Made by a program: the position numbers and the translations under genes
NCBI GenBank assembly: GCA_902463905.1
Contig: CABQHF010000127.1
Coordinates: 1 to 6,511 of the forward strand
From: an uncultured Faecalibacterium sp.
GTDB lineage: Bacteria; Bacillota; Clostridia; Oscillospirales; Ruminococcaceae
Reading direction: 5' to 3'
DNA length: 6,511 nt
Notes under the pieces: model-generated
What the model saw: the letters and a program-made list of their open reading frames with translations, nothing else
Databases searched by the model: none
What the model was told of the DNA's origin: nothing
Shown: positions 5,765 to 6,511 of the stretch, one piece after another
Layout: the number at the start of each line of letters is the position of its first letter
How positions within the stretch are numbered: position 1 is the first letter of the stretch

Positions 5765-5795
5765 AAAAAAGCGCGGACAGCCGTGCCATCCGCGC
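5765..5795 (-). terminator. Intrinsic terminator between mreB and mreC
   Basis: On the minus strand, GCGCGGA (5795-5789) pairs with TCCGCGC (5777-5771) around an 11-base loop and is followed directly by six T (5770-5765). This is a textbook intrinsic terminator in the direction of the mre genes, 86 bases after the mreB stop and about 26 bases before the mreC ribosome-binding site. There is no T-run on the other side, so it acts only leftward. It should cut off some mreB transcripts before mreCD-mrdA. Confidence 0.82.
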
Positions 5796-5881
5796 AAGGG
5801 TCTTGTTTGCAGCGGAAAACAGCGCAGGTGCAACGTCAATAGCTTTTCCGCAAGAGATCCGGCCCGCTCAGGGGCCGTCGA

Positions 5882-6511
<630 letters not shown>

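Noticed and set aside
5861..5876. A second hairpin (GGCCC/GGGCC) just after the mreB stop, as a possible terminator.
   Set aside because: It has only five base pairs and no T-run on the minus strand. The stem at 5771-5795 is the real candidate.

Overview
The window looks like chromosomal DNA from a moderately GC-rich Gram-positive of the class Clostridia. A Faecalibacterium-like member of the Oscillospiraceae is my best guess. This rests on strong GGAGG ribosome-binding sites, TTGACA-type promoters, GC-rich terminators with T-runs, and protein sequences that read like clostridial versions of their families. I could not check the taxonomy by search.

Left end (1-517). A leftward gene enters from the left edge, and only its first 40 codons are present. 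It has a good sigma-A promoter about 270 bp upstream, which leaves a long structured 5' leader of about 260 nt. That leader ends in a terminator-like hairpin just before the ribosome-binding site. A second promoter, pointing right, starts the rnhA unit. The two promoters are back to back.

Rightward unit (518-1500). rnhA (ribonuclease HI) overlaps by ATGA with a short protein that resembles the N-terminal ATP-binding domain of the tRNA 2-thiouridylase MnmA. That protein has lost the PP-loop signature, the catalytic cysteines and the tRNA-binding parts. A strong bidirectional terminator at 1535-1566 separates this unit from the convergent leftward genes.

Leftward cell-shape cluster (6511 down to 1582). 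The order is mreB (5' part outside the window), mreC, mreD, mrdA (PBP2) and mgsA (methylglyoxal synthase). MreB filaments, MreC and MreD organise the elongation machinery, and PBP2 crosslinks the side-wall peptidoglycan. MgsA diverts dihydroxyacetone phosphate to methylglyoxal. In many Clostridia, minCDE and rodA lie between the PBP2 gene and mgsA. Here that position holds only a 144-bp AT-rich spacer with an mgsA promoter and two adjacent palindromes. A clear intrinsic terminator lies between mreB and mreC, so the mre operon is probably punctuated. mreC most likely starts at a TTG codon.

I see no mobile element, CRISPR array, tRNA or rRNA. The most unusual items are the MnmA-like pseudoenzyme, the structured leader at the left end, the mreB/mreC terminator, the missing minCDE-rodA block, and the altered active-site segment of MgsA.
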